A DNA stretch of 64,000 nt from Bedellia somnulentella (Eukaryota; Arthropoda; Insecta; Lepidoptera; Bedelliidae), in contig OY755175.1 in NCBI GenBank assembly GCA_963576735.1, positions 4,046,401 to 4,110,400 on the forward strand, read 5' to 3'. Shown here piece by piece: positions 54,336 through 64,000 of the stretch. The notes beneath the pieces were generated by a model that ran no database searches, was not told the DNA's origin, and saw only the letters and a program-made list of their open reading frames with translations. The position numbers and the translations under genes were made by a program. The stretch's first letter is position 1. Every line of letters begins with the position of its first letter.

Positions 54336-55824
54336 GTAAAGCAAATTGCTCGCTCTGTATTATTTATTCAATGTCGCTCTTAGCTGTCGTTATGCGTGTG
54401 TCTTGTCATGCCATGTCATTCGACTTCTTTGAATACTCAAATGCGCTCATTTCTTTTCGGTATTTGCTATTATTTTTTATTATTAACTGTTATATTTTAA
54501 AAAATTCTGTTCACCGTGAATGCGCTTTTTGCATTTGCAGCGTTGAACATAATAAAATTTATATATTATATTCTAACAAATAAAATGAGTTGACGTGGAT
54601 GTTCATACTTTAATAGAAATTACAAAAATGAGCCTGGTCAAAAAGATTTATAACCTCTGACATGTCAAAAAATGGCAGCTGTCAGAATTCCACGCAATTC
54701 AAAATCTAGGTACAAAATAGCGAGATTGAATCCGGCGGAATGTCAATGTCAATTTGGTTTCAACTCTATATAATTATACTCAACTTTATATTATATAAAG
54801 TGTCCAATAGGAGCGCGCGATTTGTACTTGATACGAGCCCAACGTAAATAGGGTTAGATTCTCATACGTTTATAGTGGAAAATCATCATAATCTGGACTA
54901 TGACCATCCAGAATGTTTGTTTAAATTAAAAATTTAAAACAGTATCACAATTTTTCCCTATTGTATTGTAACAAATTAATGAATTATCATAAAAAGTATG
55001 ATAAGATTCTTGCATTTAAAAATGTTTGCGTTTCTGTCTGCAAAACTTCATAAAACGGGTTGGATTTCACCCATTGTTTTTTATGCTAATGGTCCCTATC
55101 ATGAACCCTATAAGTATTATTCATTCTTTAAATAAAATAGGTCATTTTATGATGATTTTAACTAATAACATCAACCACACTCTTACAATAATGATATTTT
55201 AAAATTTAAAATTAAATAAGATTTCTGCCCAAGTAATGGACATTTATTCGGCATTTATGGACATTTATTGGGCATAAATCCAATCCGCCCAAAATGCCCG
55301 GGCAAAATCCCATCTCTATTCCTGAGTGACATAGGCTATATTTCATTTTCAAAAAAATTAGGGATCCTTACGTAAACTTCAAAAATGTAACCCAAGGTGT
55401 TAAAGAAATACCAAAAAAAATCCTTACATCGCGTGCGCTGCGAAAACTATTGACAATAGAATAAAATTATATACTACAATTTTATAGAACACATCATTAT
55501 CTAAAAAAAATGCCCCGACAGCATGTCTCTAACTATTATAGTTATCTCACAACAAGCGTCATTATATAAAATTATTTAAAAATTAAATTAAAATCCTGCT
55601 TTAGAAAAGGCTCTTTATTTGTACCTATCTAATCCTTATAAAAAAACGTATATATTATTTCAGACTACTTCAATACCCTTATATTACTTTTTGAATTATT
55701 CGATTCGAACATTCCATTCGAAAGTTATCTCGAATTAAAAAAATAGATAAAACTCCGCTCGATTAGCTATGCATAGTAAGTTGTTGCAGGCATCACGAAG
55801 GGGTACGGGAGGCTGCTTATCAAA

Positions 55825-56159
55825 GAGTTAAAGCAAAATTTAATTGTAGCGACTATTATCACTGGCCCAGCAGCCGGTCAATTAGCTCATATACCGAGGA
55901 TACCGATGATCCCAACTGATCTGCCAATTCCATTTAAACGGCTACAATTTCCGGTTAAACATCTTTTACTTTAACAATTAATAAGTCCCAAGGCCAAACC
56001 TTCAAATTAGTAGGGATTGACCTGCGAAAGAATTGTTTTACTCACGGTCAACTGTACGTTGGCCTGTCGCGGGTGGTAGCCCCTGAACATCAATTTATTT
56101 TGCTGCCCCAAAATACAACAACGTCAAATATTGTTTACAGGGAAGCTCTAACTCTATAA
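55825..56159 (+). pseudogene. Pif1-type helicase of a Helitron, C-terminal remnant
   Basis: Conceptual translation gives I-T-G-P-A-A-G-Q-L-A-H-I-P-R-I-P, then, after one frameshift near 55966, LTINKSQGQTFKLVGIDLRK and THGQLYVGLSRVVAPEHQFI, ending with a stop at 56159. NKSQGQTF and QLYVGLSRV are late helicase motifs of the Pif1-like domain in Helitron Rep/Hel proteins, which unwind DNA in rolling-circle transposition. The Rep nuclease domain and most of the helicase are gone. Confidence 0.85.
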
Positions 56160-56170
56160 ATTGAATGGCT

Positions 56171-56336
56171 TTTGATGTAATTACTCAGAGTACCCACGTT
56201 TTGCATGGACAGTGTACTCACGTGATAGGGGTACTCTGAACACCATGTGACAAAGTCACGTGATGTTCAAAAGTATTAGTACCTCTGCCAACCCCTTCGG
56301 GGATATTCGGCGTGAATGTTTATGTTATGTTATGTA
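56171..56336. repeat. Repeat B fold-back
   Basis: A minus-strand piece (GAGTACCCACGTTTTGCATG to CTCACGTGATAGG) is joined head to head with a plus-strand piece (GTACTCTGAACACCATGTGA to the TTATGTTATG tail). Confidence 0.65.
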
Positions 56337-56395
56337 ATTACTCATTATGAAAAATAAAAAAATATAACTAAATATAAATACAAAAAAATATAACA

Positions 56396-56640
56396 TACAT
56401 CACATATACTCACGGCTATAAATCCCTAGAAGGGGTAGCCAGAGCTAAGGAATCAGAAATTCCTCAGCCACTTTTGGAAGTTGTGTGGGGAAAAGATGGT
56501 GAAATAAAGGTTGTTGGTGATGGGTCTCCAACCGCATCGCCCAAAAATCCCTCAAAAGCCCCAAAACCGTTAGTCGCCTCTTACGTACACCCACCGGAAG
56601 AAATGGGGTAGTGCTATTCTAAGCCGACACTACACAGCAA
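56396..56640 (-). repeat. Repeat A carried inside the Helitron
   Basis: Full length, minus strand, next to ACAGCAAAAAAATATAACAT. The same junction occurs in the Helitron copy at 63473-64000. Confidence 0.82.
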
Positions 56641-57029
56641 AAAAATATAACATATAGCTTAAAACTTAAAAAAATAAAAATAAAATAATAATACATGTAA
56701 TAAAATAAAAAACAAAATGTTAATGATAATTTATGTCCGAGCGAAGCCGGGACGGGCTGCTAGTATTCTATAATATAAATCCATTAACACAGGTAACGCA
56801 GCGTGCAAATCACATCAAATGACATCATTGCAACGCCGCAGCGTTTGTAATGGTTCGACAAACATACTAATATAATTTTCTAGTACATTTACACTTTTCC
56901 TTAATTAATTTATAAAGTATTCCTTTAATAAAGGGTAAACCAAGCGTTAATAATACCAGTGTGATGCGCAATTTTACCATTATTAACTTATTAATCGTAT
57001 GACACACTTTTACTTTTATTTACGAAACA

Positions 57030-57230
57030 ACGGTAAGGGAAAACATCGAGAGGAAACAGCTGAGTTGTACTTAGTCATGTGACAGTGTATTCGTAGAAAC
57101 CGGCGGCGATAGGACTTCCCCTATCTCGTGAATACACTGTCAAGCATAACGTAGGGACTCTGAGCACCCGGTAACGATAGCACGTGATGTTTAGAAGTAT
57201 TAGTACCTCTGCCAACCCTTTTTTAAGTTT
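57030..57230 (+). repeat. Repeat B fragment
   Basis: From GGTAAGGGAAAACATCGAGA to TACCTCTGCCAACCC; head and tail both missing. Confidence 0.55.
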
Positions 57231-57591
57231 GACATTTCTTTTTAAACAAATAGACATGCAAGTCAGGTCTATGAGCAAGTTAATATTTTCTAATCTTCAT
57301 TGCCTAACCTTCAACGACGTCAGATATTTATGTTCCGTAGTGATAGATAATAAGATATCATACAAATAGAACAGTTGATCGGAGAATATGATAAAGGTTT
57401 AATAGTATTCTTGATGGCGTTAAGGTTTTTATTTATAACATTGATACGACCTGGGATAAAAAGCCAAACTTAAGAGTACTAACTCGCATTATTAATTTTT
57501 GTCTGTAGCTTTTTACGATCCTGACAAATTTTAATTCCCTTCTTTTTATTAGTTTATACATAAGCGTTTATACACTACATATAACCATTGC

Positions 57592-57848
57592 CGTGTAGTG
57601 CCGGCTTAGAATGTCGCTACCCCTTTCTACCCGCGGGTGTCGTAAGAGGCGACTAGGGGTATTGGGGATTTTCATTGGATTTTTGGGCGATGCGGTTGGA
57701 GACCCTTCACCAAAAACCTTTATTTTACCATCTTTTCCCCACTGAACTTTCCAAAAGTGGCTGAGGAATTTACAATACCTTAACTCTGGCTACCCCTTCT
57801 AGGGAAATATAGCCGTGAGTTTATGTATGTATGTATGTATATAACCAT
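57592..57848 (+). repeat. Repeat A, nearly full length
   Basis: GTGTAGTGCCGGCTTAGAAT to GCCGTGAGTTTATGTATGTA; well preserved. Confidence 0.8.
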
Positions 57849-58896
57849 AAATAATAATTTAAAATCCGCGCGACGCCTATCACGTGACCCGTAATCTACA
57901 CATCCTCCCTATCTAGTGAATTGCCAAGGTCTAGGCAATGGAAATAGAACGCGCACGATTATCTGGGGGCACGGCAGTGCCCCTGCCAAGTCTCGAGCAA
58001 AACGGGCACGGCCGTACCATCTTTTCTCGAAGCGGTTCGCGGCTGTTCCGCCCCCCCTATATTTTCGACGTGGACAAAGCTAGGAGTTTAGGTTTTCGGT
58101 GAATAATAGTAGGCATTAGAACAAGCTTAAGTTCGAAATTACACGCCAAATGAATTAATAGTTTAGGAGTTACGGTCGATCAAAGTTACACCATTTTGTC
58201 ACTCACTGACTCACTGACAGATCATCAAAAATCTAAGGTACTTCTAGCAGACTTAGAAACTTCAAATTTTGCACCAAGATAGGTCATTAGCCACATATAA
58301 AGGAAAAATTATAAAAACATTAAAAAATTATATGCCATAGAAAACAATTTTATATTTGCGGTTTGGCAAGAACATTATGTATGGATTTTGACTGCATTGT
58401 TAACTTTGTTCGTTGTTCAAGTACCTATTCAATTGGATGAATACATACATAGAATAGAAAAGAATAATATAAATGTAATACATAGACTATCATTAATACA
58501 AATTAATACATAAAGTTCATTAAATTAATAAAGCTAAAACTCCATTGTATTGCGATAAATATTGTATGAGCGCTCGATAGATGGCGTTGTACCTGTCTGA
58601 ATCGCTCTATGGTTTCGTTACAAAGCGCAGTGTAAGTAGTACTTCAAAATAATTCGATAATATTCATTTGATACATCTGTCAATGAAAGCCCATTTCGAA
58701 ACTAAAAAATATTGTAGTGATAATTGATATTCGGAGAACTTTACGTGTTATTTAGTTTAGTTTAGTTATAGTTTGTAAGTTAGTAGATATATATTTATTT
58801 AGTTAGTTATTTGTTAGTTAGTTTAGTTCTATTTAGTTTGCATATATATATAAGTTTAAGCCCTATTGTTATAGAAGTAATTGTAAATATAGTGTA
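57849..58896 (+). other. Non-coding part of an unclassified mobile element
   Basis: Contains GC-rich subterminal words (57950-58050), the TCACTCACTGACTCACTGAC string, and AGACTTAGAAACTTCAAATT, which I associate with a widespread insect mobile element. AT-rich tandem TTAGTTAG-like sequence (58750-58850) precedes the OTU reading frame, so this may be its promoter side. I cannot define the ends. Confidence 0.35.
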
Positions 58897-59255
58897 ATGG
58901 AACGTGAAATATTGTACATAAATGGCGACCTTTGTCCACACAGAGTCATCTCTATTCCTGGAGATGGGTCGTGTTTATTTCATTCGTTGTCATACAGCAT
59001 GTATGGGAGTTTTCAGTCGTCAAACGATAAGGGAATTTTAGTAGTATCAAAGCTCAGGAGACAGCAATAGCTGAATATAATCGACTCCGAAGTATATATC
59101 GCCCAGACTTGTCTACCTTAGAAGTAACGAAGCCTCAGAGAAGAAACAAAAGAGATAGAGACAGAGAATGGGTTCTAAGCAAAGCAGTAGCTGACGTCCA
59201 AGAAATTGTGAGGTCACCTAAAAGTAAAAGAAAGAAATACACTTACAAAAAATAA
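58897..59255 (+). pseudogene. OTU-domain protein of a mobile element, internally deleted
   Basis: ATG at 58897 opens 57 codons containing S-I-P-G-D-G-S-C-L-F-H-S-L-S-Y, the catalytic-cysteine motif of OTU-type cysteine proteases, which cleave ubiquitin chains. The frame stops at 59070. A second frame (59046-59255) then gives AQETAIAEYNRLRSIYRPDL and a basic end (SPKSKRKKYTYKK). The rest of the OTU domain, with its histidine, is missing. OTU domains occur in some Helitron-encoded proteins of animals, so a derivative of such an element is plausible. Confidence 0.6.
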
Positions 59256-59572
59256 ATGAGATCCCACCAAAAACATTAAATGTAAAAAAATGCCAAGTCT
59301 CTCGATGCAGTCTTTCCATCGTAAAAAGTTTTGAGATCTCATAGAAGCCAAGTCCTATTCAAAATATTTCGTAGTTATAAATCAACATTTAGGGCTATAA
59401 CGCACTAGCGGCCTGCCGCGATGCGGTATGCCGATGCGGCACGCCGCAGTATGTACGGTCAGCCGTAACGGCACGCCGTATTCCGGCTAACCGTATGTTC
59501 TTGGCTCACTGCGGTCTGCCGCAATCGTCAGTGCTTCTAGAAATATTGAACACGACGACGACGGACTGGCGG

Positions 59573-61350
59573 CAGTGTTGCCAACAAGTCAAGACCTTAT
59601 GTCGCCCAATTTTCAAAGCTGGAGTAGCCTAAGTAGCCCAATTTGAAATGAGGTAGCCTAAAGTAGCCCAAACCCAAAACTAAAATAAACCACTTTTTTA
59701 ACTATTTATTTATGTATTTATATTATAACTTCCTGTACATACAATAAAATCAGTACTTCACACTTAAACCTACATGTCTTTTAAACTAGAGTCTAAAGTT
59801 ATTTAAGGAAAATAAAAGTATCAAAACGTAATTTGAATGTTTTTGATCATTAAAACTTTTACTAATAAAAAAATAATAAATAAAGGTAAGAAAAACTTCG
59901 ACATAGGCGGGAATCGAACCCGCGAGCTCGGGCATACGCCCCCGTCGCTCTGCCAATTGAGCTACCGTGTCAATGACTGCCAGCGCGAAATTCTTCTATC
60001 CTTTGTTTCTTTTACACTTTTAAGTAGGGTTTGCGTTTCCTACCTTCGATTTTTTTTAACAATTTTTTTGTAAAAGAAACAAAGGATATAAGAACCTCGC
60101 GCTGGCAGTCATTGACACGGTAGCTCAATTGGCAGAGCGACGGGGGCGTAGATCCGAGGTCGCGGGTTCGAATCCCGGATGAGATGCTATTCCGACTAAG
60201 GCCTGTTGAAATCAACCAAGTATTGGTATGAACAACAGACTTCCCGGCGGTCGGCAACCGATTCAAAACTAAATATTCCCAACTCCATCTGTGATATTTT
60301 CATAGGAGTGCAAACATTATCTCAGAGGTATTTAGAAATCAAATTTTCAATATAGGTAAAGGGGTTTACCATATTTTTATCTTGATCGTCGTATATCTTT
60401 TTATGTAGTTTTTTTTTGTGCTTATTAGTGCTGTGATTCGATTATAAATTAAAGTTAATTTAATATTTTTCGAGTAGCCTAAAAGGCGACCAGTCGCCTT
60501 TACGATTTTTTCGTCGCCGTTTTCCAATCTGAGTAGCCTAAATGGCGAAAAATCGCCTTCGTTGGCAACACTGTGCTTTATTTCAATTCAAATGCAGTCA
60601 TAAACAGTGTTGCCAACAAGTCAAGACCGTATGTCGCCCAATTTTCAATGTTTGAGTAGCCTAAAGTAGCCCAAACCCGAAACTAAAATAAAAACCACCT
60701 TTTTAACTATTTACTTATGTATTTATATTATAACTTCCTGTACATACAATAAAATCAATACTTAACACTTAAACAACAAGTCTTTTAAACTAGAGTTTGA
60801 AGTTATTTCAAGAAAATAAAAGTATCAAAACAGTGTTTTAAAGTTAAAGAAAGAAAAGATTTTAAATTGGCGTGTCCAAAGACTCATTAGCCAGACTCTA
60901 AAACATTATTCTGCTTGATCTGCTGCGAGCAATTTCTGTTCTTGCCCTGTTTTGTTATTACTCCTAAAGGTTAAGCGGATAAAAATTCCTGATTCGAATA
61001 GTTCTAATAAACATACTGATTCGAATATTCGGTTGATTCGAATTTAAATTTTTGCAACTCCACCTGTGATATTTTCACAGTATTGCCAACATGATCTCAG
61101 AGGTATTTAGAGATGAAACGTTCAATATGGGTGAAGGGTTTTGCCATCTTTATATCTTGATTGTCGTATATCTTCCTATGTAGATTATTTTTTTGTGCTT
61201 ATTTGTGTCGTAATTCGATTATAAATAAAAGTAAATTTAATCTTTTTCGAGTAGCCTAAACGGCGACCAGTCGCCTTTACGATTTTTTGGTCGCCGTTTT
61301 CCAATCTGAGTAGCCTAAATGGCGATAAATCGCCTACGTTGGCAACACTG
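59573..61350. mobile_element. Composite of two hAT-like elements sharing one target duplication
   Basis: Two copies, 59573-60573 and 60605-61350, each begin CAGTGTTGCCAAC and end GTTGGCAACACTG, separated by 31 bp. The 8-bp duplication ACTGGCGG flanks only the outer ends (59565-59572 and 61351-61358). Neither inner end has a matching duplication. Confidence 0.85.
59872..60265. repeat. Head-to-head pair of repeat T (tRNA-like hairpin)
   Basis: A minus-strand copy (about 59872-60050) and a plus-strand copy (60062-60265) face each other. In the plus copy GACACGGTAGCTCAATTGGC and GCGGGTTCGAATCCCGG give good A and B boxes; in the minus copy the T arm is GCGGGTTCGATTCCCGC. The pair sits inside the first hAT-like copy. 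Confidence 0.75.
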
Positions 61351-62151
61351 ACTGGCGGGCGGGACGCGGCGTTTGCGACTACCGCGCCGAGTGCGTGGTG
61401 GGGATGCGGCGCGCCGCATCATTCAACCGGCGCGGCTCGTCGCAGCTCTGGAACAACCGGAGCGGTTGACGGCTGGCCGCAAATCAGTGCGTCGTCATCG
61501 TGCGGTTTCATGTACTAATCGATGTGCGGCCTACCGCAACGGCACTCCGAATGGCGGCCAACCGCTAGTGCGTTATAGGCCTTAGTAATTGTATCAATAG
61601 TTTTCTTTATATTATAATTATAGTGACTTGGCAATGAGCACAAATTAAAAGCTGCTTGCTGCCTGGAATTATGTGCAAATGTTACTGACGAGACCAGTGA
61701 TCAGATTATATTTGTTATGTGTGAATCATGATGGTCACTACCGACTACATTCTCCAATACAATAATTAAGAATACCTTACGGGCCATCGCTTTATGAAAG
61801 TAAATGAATCGAGAGTGCACTAAGACTGACTGCCGTTGCCGAAATTCGGTTGGGACGACACGGATAAACCAACAGAAAATTAATTTTGTGATATTAATGT
61901 TTACGCATGCGGTGTGTGTAACTTTAAACTCCTCCAAATATGCCGTTTTATTTGTTTCTTCTTGTGCTCATTGCCAAGTCACTATAATTATAATATAAAG
62001 AAAACTATTGATACAATTACTAAATGTTGATTTATAACTACGAAATATTTTGAATAGGACTTGGCTTCTATGAGATCTCAAAACTTTTTACGATGGAAAG
62101 ACTGCATCGAGAGACTTGGCATTTTTTTACATTTAATGTTTTTGGTGGGAT

Positions 62152-63235
62152 AATGTACCTATTTTATTGTTAATGATACGAGAGCCAAGCGCGTTAAGAA
62201 TGTCTTACTGACACGTTAGTGAAGACTATTTTATTTAATAGGCTTTATTAATATAAGCCGTGTCATGAAGCTTAGAATAGCACTAAAGCACCTCTCTTCA
62301 GTATCATGAACTGATATTTTCAAGACTGGAAAGGTGACATGATAGGATTTATAAGTGTGAGGGAAGTGAGAGAGTTCTGTTTGAAAATATTGCTATTTAA
62401 ACAGGATGATATAGATATACAATATACATATTTACTCTTGGGCATTTTAGTTGGACACTGCCGAACATTTCATTCACTAGCTCTTTTGAAGTCAAATCAT
62501 CAGAAGTTTAACCCTTAACCAATAGGCTTAAAGTGGCGAATCCATACATTATTCAGAAGTTCTGACTAGCCTTATAATAGGCTATTTGACAAAGTTTTGA
62601 AAACTATCTTACGGTATTTATATGTATATACGAAGCCCTAAAACAATACTTTTCCGTCTTTATTTTAGCTACTTTATAAAAAAAATCGAAAAAGAAAATG
62701 CATCAAAAAATATATTTTAGAAGACGGATTTTGGTAAAATAATGTAATGTTTTTATCTTGCATTATTACAAATCGCTCTAAAAAAACAAATATTTAGTCT
62801 GATGAAATAAAAGAAATGTATATTTTTATGACAGTCAAAATAGCCTATTATAACTATGGCTATGGTAGAACACAATAAGTGTAAAATTTATTATTTTAGT
62901 GTTGTGCAATAAGGAGTTTTATATACAGTTCTATACAGAGATAAGAGGTTGCTGTAGTGCTAAGTACCGTCTTCAATGGTTTAATATAGAATGTGCCTCG
63001 TATGTTCTGGCTTTCTGCCAGTATAAGTGGCGCCTTTAAAGACACGCTGATTATTATTAAGGTTAACTTACATTTCAAATATTCTCAATAATATGTATAG
63101 CTAGATTACTTGCTTTGTAGTGTCAACTTAGAAAAGTATAACCAATTTCTTGCTGAGGGTGTCCTGAGAGAAGTGCTTTAGCATATTTAAAATTTGGAAG
63201 CGATCTCTAATCTTTTAATTACATAACATAACATA
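62152..63235. other. No gene seen
   Basis: AT-rich unique sequence. A diverged head of repeat A may be present at 63113-63165 (TAGTGTCAACTTAGAAAAGT). Otherwise I see nothing. Confidence 0.35.
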
Positions 63236-63443
63236 ACATAGCCAGAGCTAGAGAATTAAAAATTCCTCAGCCACTTTTGGAAGTTGCGTGGGGAAAAGAT
63301 TGTGAAATAAAGGTTTTTGGTGATGGGTCTCCAACCGCATTGCCCAAAAATGCCTTAAAAGCCCCAATACCGTTAGTCGCCTCTTACGTACACCCACCGG
63401 AAGAAATGGGGTAGTGCTATTCTAAGCCGGCACTACACAGCAA
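63220..63443 (-). repeat. Repeat A with a repeat B-type tail at one end
   Basis: (ACATA)n at 63221-63240 is joined directly to GCCAGAGCTAGAGAATTAAA of repeat A, which then runs to its head at 63443. The family end is missing. Confidence 0.7.
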
Positions 63444-63472
63444 CTAACTAATCTTTTAATTATTATTTATAG

Positions 63473-64000
63473 CAGCCCGTCCCGGCTTCGCTCGGGCATG
63501 AATTATCATTAACATTTTGTTTTTCATTTTATTACATGTATTATTATTTTAACATATTTTTTTTAAGTTTTAAACTATGTTATATTTTTTTGCTGTGTAG
63601 TGTCGGCTTCGAATAGCACTACCCCATTTCTTCCGGTGGGTGTACGTAAGAGGCGACTAACGGTTTTGGGGCTTTTGAGGGATTTTTGGGCGATGCGGTT
63701 GGTGACCCATCACCAACAACCTTTATTTCACCATCTTTTCCCCACACAACTTCCAAAAGTACATACATACATATACTCACGGCTATAAATCCCTAGAATG
63801 GGTAGCCAGAGCTAAGGAATTAGAAATTCCTCAGCCACTTTTGGAAGTTGTGTGGGGAAAAGATGGTAAAATAAAGGTTGTTGGTGATGGGTCTCCAACC
63901 GCATCGCCCAAAATCCCTTAAAAGCCCCAATACCGTTAGTCGCCTCTTACGTACACCCACCGGAAGAAATGGGGTAGTGCTATTCTAAGCCGACACTACA
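63473..64000 (-). mobile_element. Helitron 3' end carrying repeat A, runs off the window
   Basis: The complement of CCGAGCGAAGCCGGGACGGG starts at the left edge. The next 110 bp match 56640-56763 inverted, including the junction with repeat A (TATTTTTTTGCTGTGTAGTG). The final CTAG is altered. Confidence 0.75.
63593..64000. repeat. Head-to-head pair of repeat A copies
   Basis: A plus-strand copy (63593-63760) passes at AACTTCCAAAAGT directly into (ACATAC)n and a complete minus-strand copy (63765-64000). The two form a long potential hairpin at the window's end. Confidence 0.75.

Larger units (their letters stand above)
52740..55318. mobile_element. hAT-like element inserted in the Helitron
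   Basis: 10-bp terminal inverted repeats TAGAGATGGG / CCCATCTCTA and an exact 8-bp target duplication TTCCTGAG (52732-52739, 55319-55326). Subterminal regions are rich in TTGGGC/GCCCAA words, as in hAT elements. No transposase is recognised. It carries repeats B and A inside. Confidence 0.85.
52609..56763 (+). mobile_element. Helitron of 4.2 kb with helicase remnant
   Basis: 5' end TCTATACTAATATTATAAAG, then (GTTT)n and the AATAGGCTCCAAAACTACTG motif; 3' end CCGAGCGAAGCCGGGACGGG followed by CTGCTAG. The interior holds a 2.6-kb hAT-like element, a Pif1-type helicase end (55825-56159), a repeat B fold-back and a minus-strand repeat A. Confidence 0.82.
59392..61581. mobile_element. PIF/Harbinger-like element with nested insertion
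   Basis: Terminal inverted repeats GGGCTATAACGCACTAGCGG and GGCCTATAACGCACTAGCGG (19 of 20 identical) with the 3-bp target duplication TTA (59389-59391, 61582-61584). Subterminal regions are packed with GCCGC/GCGGC words. The 1.78-kb composite hAT pair lies inside. No transposase gene is seen. Confidence 0.78.
59261..62151. repeat. 188-bp inverted repeat whose left arm is split by nested elements
   Basis: The right arm 61964-62151 is the inverted copy of 59261-59391 joined to 61585-61641. The join point is exactly where the element 59392-61581 sits. The inner loop is 61642-61963. Confidence 0.85.

Noticed and set aside
61373..61585. A GC-rich 70-codon frame rich in arginine
   Set aside because: It covers the GCCGC-rich subterminal region and terminal repeat of the Harbinger-like element.

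Overview
This window looks like nuclear DNA of a moth or butterfly (Lepidoptera). It is AT-rich and intron-rich. It is crowded with Helitrons whose 3' ends carry a GC hairpin followed by CTAG, with tRNA-derived SINEs, and with short repeats I know from lepidopteran genomes (core GTAAGAGGCGACTAA). No species can be named from sequence alone.

Two cellular genes are supported, both on the minus strand. (1) At the left edge are the first two coding exons (3758-3817 and 335-449) of an Sp-family zinc-finger transcription factor. They are recognised by an intact Sp box; the rest of the gene lies outside the window to the left. (2) From 24061 to 40320 lies a complete gene for the FAD-dependent mitochondrial glycerol-3-phosphate dehydrogenase (Gpo1 of flies, GPD2 of vertebrates). 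It has fourteen coding exons with consistent splice phases and an inferred protein of 721 residues. The penultimate coding exon exists in two equal-length, phase-0 versions (26250-26348 and 25757-25855). These look mutually exclusive and encode two forms of the second EF-hand, one canonical and one lacking key calcium ligands. Its introns also hold decayed partial copies of exon 5 (six in about 1 kb) and of exon 2 (two).

The remainder is mobile DNA. 9512-16591 is an errantivirus/gypsy-type LTR element on the minus strand with identical 267-bp LTRs, a 4-bp target duplication, gag, a protease-integrase frame with reverse transcriptase and RNase H missing, and env; two short retroposons sit inside gag. 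19700-21372 is a non-LTR element with a mutated RT active site. 21715-22333 is a terminal-inverted-repeat element with a 3-bp target duplication. 30161-31130, 45673-46642 and 51647-52584 are three copies of a roughly 970-bp non-autonomous Helitron. 52609-56763 is a 4.2-kb Helitron that keeps the end of its Pif1-type helicase and contains a 2.6-kb hAT-like element. 47137-49824 is a large imperfect palindrome built from two copies of a transposon-like coding region. 58897-59255 is an internally deleted OTU-domain pseudogene. 59261-62151 is a nest of elements: an inverted repeat is split by a Harbinger-like element, which is split by a composite of two hAT elements, one of which is split by a tRNA-SINE hairpin.

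Repeat labels A, B, C and T are mine. A is a roughly 250-bp retroposon, B a tRNA-derived SINE with a (TTATG)n tail, C the 3' end of a LINE, and T a SINE with a nearly complete tRNA cloverleaf. Stretches with no entry hold AT-rich unique sequence in which I see no gene.
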